In this document: positions 61,331 through 64,000 of the stretch, one piece after another
How positions within the stretch are numbered: position 1 is the first letter of the stretch
How the letters are laid out: each line of letters starts with the position of its first letter
Source of the DNA: Liolophura sinensis
Lineage: Eukaryota; Mollusca; Polyplacophora; Chitonida; Chitonidae
Direction of reading: 5' to 3'
Length of the DNA stretch: 64,000 nucleotides
Assembly: GCF_032854445.1 (NCBI RefSeq)
Contig: NC_088304.1
Coordinates: 13,777,704 to 13,841,703 of the forward strand
The notes under the pieces: model-generated
Seen by the model: only the letters and a program-made list of their open reading frames with translations
What the model was told of the DNA's origin: nothing
The model's database searches: none
Program-made: the position numbers and the translations under genes

Positions 61331-61432
61331 ATGAACTTCATTTAAAGACTCGTAATAATCCTCGTTTCCGTCCTGTCCTGGGTAAATCAGGATAAAATCA
61401 TCCCCCATCTCTTTTTCCAGTAAACAACTCAT
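61331..61432 (-). CDS. RIMBP: RIMBP exon 1 (probable first coding exon), residues 1-34
   Basis: Reads MSCLLEKEMGDD, then an acidic stretch with GQDGNEDYYESL, and ends CAT|GTAAGT, a strong donor in phase 0. The ATG at 61432 has A at -3 (CAAGATGA), a favourable context. The frame stays open upstream to a TGA near 61494 without another ATG, and the upstream AGs lack a convincing polypyrimidine tract. I therefore treat this as the exon with the start codon rather than an internal exon. It does not resemble a family sequence I can recall, so its membership rests on position, strand, matching phase and the strong donor. A (GACA)n tract starts just inside the intron. Confidence 0.6.
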
Positions 61433-62553
61433 CTTGAGGATCGCGTTGTAACACTTAATATCCACAAGGTAACAACAACAACAATAATAATGGTATCAAT
61501 TAAATCACAAATTGACGGGATCAAATTTTTGTCAAAGTGATGACATGTGTGCGGTGTCAAATGCCAATGTACATTTTTTTTTCATCATCACATAAAAATT
61601 CCACTATAAATGTATAGACACCACCACATTCCAGCATACCTGGAGAGTAATCGGTTTGTTCGGCTTAATGAGCTATGCTCAGGTGTTATCCCGTTCTCAT
61701 TTTACTCCAGACAGGTAAGAAACTGCTGTATAGACATGTATGGAGTATGCATTAACAGCCCTTCCTACAAATGCAAGTATCTTCTAACTAGGTAGAAACT
61801 TGCAAACAAAAGTGACATTCGCCAGGTAACAGAACACACCACTGCACACCTGTCCAGGTGTAAAGGGCTACAGGTGTTTGCTTTGATCAATACAGTTACA
61901 TCACAGCGTTGTTTGTTACACTCCCACCTGAGGTAACTTTAACTGTTCCTTACACACACATGATCATCTACCTGTCTGTCCAGGTAACAGGTCTGACTTC
62001 GTTAAGGCACGCTACATATACCTGTCCAACTTTGCCACGAGACGCTACCCGTAGCCGGCTATAAACTTGTGGCCTATTTCCATCTGTATCTCGCACACTT
62101 CAGACAGCATGTGCAGCTCGTAGCTCGAGAAAGCTGATAAAAAATTACCTGGAGTTTTGACAGCGATTTTCTATGCATGGGTTTCACGTTTTTTCTACCT
62201 GTCTTTTCTGTCAGACTTTTTAGCTTAAGGCCTTAGCACAGGATGTGGCAGGCAAATATTTATTCTTGACCTCTGAAAGTCTCTTCATGAGCTATCGCGT
62301 AAGTCATAGGTTGATACTCAGCCAGCAACTCACTGGATTCAACAGCCAGGTATATCCTCATTCATACAAGTGCCACTTATTCCCTTACACTTCAATCCTT
62401 TTCAGAAAAGAAATGATCTACTCAACACATTCAGATACAGTGTTTTGATTTTCTTCTGAATTTCCCACATTTCACATATGTCCAAGTGAAACTGTTATCA
62501 ATCTTCAAAAAAAAAGAAAGTTTCAGAGATGTTTTCACCATTAGTACAACTGT

Positions 62554-62588
62554 TGACGTCCCATGCTAGATGAACCCTGAGACGTCAC
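62554..62588. promoter_or_regulatory. Pair of CRE-like GACGTC sites
   Basis: TGACGTC at 62554-62560 and GACGTCAC at 62581-62588. A third GACGTCAC is at 63031-63038. CREB/ATF binding is inferred from the motif only. Confidence 0.35.
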
Positions 62589-62970
62589 AGACAGGACTTC
62601 TCCGGACCTACAGGTTAAACCAAATTCCTCTCCAACAGACACCCGAACCTAGAGACACATACGAAACCACAATCGCAAATTAATGTCAAATTTCTAGCAC
62701 AGATTCCTCAGGGGGTTGGCTATGCTATTCTCCAAGTCCTACAGAAAATATACTGAGAATGCTGTAGCTTGTGAAGACACTTTTGTATAGGATCGATCCT
62801 TCATGAAGATTTCCCAAACCCTGTGACAATATAATTATGATGATGTCCCAGGGATGATGGTATATGTGCTCAGTTTTCTTTCGTTCTGTATCAGACACAC
62901 ATAATGTACATATAAGTTATAGAAGGTACATATATCCCATGGAAGACAAAATTACTGGTACATGTAGGTG

Positions 62971-63190
62971 TTTCAGAATGTCCCAAGTCCTTTATCTTGT
63001 AAATAAGTCCTTTTTTACTGTATCACAGAAGACGTCACCTAAAGTCACACAGTATCCATGTTGATGTGACTTCTCAGAAGTCCCAAGTCCTTTATCTTGT
63101 AAAGAAGTCCTATTTTACTGTACCATAGAAGATGTCACCTGAAGTCACACAGTATCCATGTCGATGTGACTTCTCCGAAGTCCAAAGTCA
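62971..63190. repeat. 100-bp tandem duplication upstream of exon 1
   Basis: TCCCAAGTCCTTTATCTTGT occurs at 62981 and 63081, and a decayed third start lies at 63181. The period is exactly 100 bp. Each unit holds GA(C/T)GTCACCTRAAGTCACA. Confidence 0.93.
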
Positions 63191-64000
63191 TTTAACACTT
63201 GACGGATATACAGCACAGCCCATGAGCGTCCCACTGGGTGACTGTCACTGGGAAATCCCGTGTCTACTCTCTCACCTTGTAAAGACGTCCTATTGTCCGC
63301 TACTGAGACAGGTTATGACTCATTAGCATGTACATCTACATGTATCCTACCTGAGGTAGAGTGATGAACACACAGGTAGGCAGGAATAGCTGTTATGACC
63401 ACTCCGCTACACGGGCAGGCTAATATACTCCGACCACAAGGGTATGGTTTTCCCACACTGCATGAGCCGGCTCGGTTATACCTCAGTTAATGATGTAAAA
63501 CGTACAGGTGACTTAAAGAGACAATTCACGCAGGTAAACAATCCCAGGGACAGGTGAAAACTGTCTATTTCAGGAGTGTTTAACGCCTACCATTCACACC
63601 TATAAACGTAAGGACTTCTATATTTATACCTGTGTATATATATGTACCTGTAGCATACATGATCGGTTTACATGCACACTTTCTGGCACACGTTGTATTA
63701 CTGTTGCAGTGTTCTCACCACCTGAACAACTCCAAGGAATGTCTCCTCACACTGTTATATACTGCCACAACAACAAATGTACCATAAGGCCTAATGACCA
63801 GTCTTAAGGATAAGAGTTCATGTTTCGAGCTATTACTGTCTGGTCAAGCAGAAAATCAGTCTACAGGCCACCGGTCAGACAAGCACTTTAAATCTGCTGG
63901 ACACGGGTTTGACTTTAGCTAGGACCAGCAGTATTACCTGCCCAGGTAAATCCCACAGGTGTGGTGTGTTTTAAGTCCCTCAGGTATCTCTTTCTCTACC

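Larger units (their letters stand above)
8237..61432 (-). other. RIMBP: RIM-binding protein family gene, 5' (N-terminal) part, seven exons seen
   Basis: Span of the recognised exons on the minus strand. Joined in order they encode about 290 residues: an acidic N-terminus, then a long, heptad-rich, highly charged segment typical of coiled coil. Exons 3 and 4 resemble the N-terminal coiled-coil region of TSPOAP1 (RIMBP1)/RIMBP2. Known for the family: cytoplasmic scaffolds of the presynaptic active zone that link RIM to voltage-gated calcium channels through C-terminal SH3 domains. Those domains are not in this window and should lie beyond position 1. The identification is from recalled family sequence, not a search. 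Other long coiled-coil proteins are less likely because two separate conserved motifs match in the right order and spacing. Confidence 0.8.
61433..64000 (-). promoter_or_regulatory. Presumed 5' UTR and upstream flank of RIMBP
   Basis: No upstream exon is certain. I count about 27 CAGGT/ACCTG pentamers between 61.8 and 64.0 kb, several times the roughly four expected from uniform base use. GACGTCA-type sites lie at 62554, 62581 and 63031. A 100-bp tandem duplication (62971-63190) contains one of them. No clear TATA box or initiator could be fixed. A possible small exon ends CTCCAG|GTAATT near 62152 with an in-frame ATG, but it is too weak to call. Confidence 0.35.

Noticed and set aside
62152-62190. 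Possible upstream coding exon (in-frame ATG, CTCCAG|GTAATT donor)
   Set aside because: Only about ten codons, weak donor, and exon 1 lacks a good acceptor to pair with it.

Overview
The window is AT-rich animal nuclear DNA with introns, interspersed SINEs, MITE-like elements and many young minisatellites. There is no sign of bacterial or viral gene organisation. The dominant repeat is a tRNA-headed SINE of about 270 bp, with a tail reading GAAATATTCTTGAGTACGGC then TAAAACACCAATCAAATAAA. Short strings such as ACATGTACATGT are also frequent. Both suggest a mollusc, probably a bivalve, or a related lophotrochozoan. The species cannot be named from sequence alone.

One gene is recognisable. It lies on the minus strand and occupies nearly the whole window. 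Seven exons with good splice sites are seen at 61432-61331, 38075-37956, 33186-33055, 31240-31055, 29603-29496, 16761-16645 and 8341-8237 (transcript order). Joined, they give about 290 residues, mostly highly charged coiled coil. Exons 3 and 4 carry EEKIRSLKRRNAELA and RQRARDLAEYAKNMLARDK, which closely resemble the N-terminal coiled-coil part of RIM-binding proteins (TSPOAP1/RIMBP1, RIMBP2; invertebrate RIM-BP). The family's SH3 and fibronectin-III modules are not here and should lie beyond position 1. Every exon begins and ends in phase 0.

Layout from left to right. 1-8236: last partial intron, with a 25/79-bp minisatellite, a roughly 71-bp tandem array, SINEs (one nested inside another) and a pair of perfect MARE motifs. 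8342-16644: intron with a higher-order minisatellite built as 140 bp plus n x 30 bp. 16762-29495: intron with two adjacent SINEs, a 21-bp array and a CpG-richer block near 24.0-24.7 kb. 29604-31054: short intron holding a TTAA-flanked MITE and a long foldback element side by side. 31241-37955: short introns with SINEs. 38076-61330: 23-kb first intron, very repeat-rich, with a consensus CTCF-like motif at 42.1 kb. 61433-64000: presumed 5' flank, rich in CAGGT/ACCTG boxes and with several GACGTCA sites.

No other protein-coding gene is convincing. Most open frames are SINE readthrough or translated minisatellites. Introns above 5 kb may hide short exons that cannot be seen by eye, and because all exons are phase 0, phase cannot reveal a missing one.
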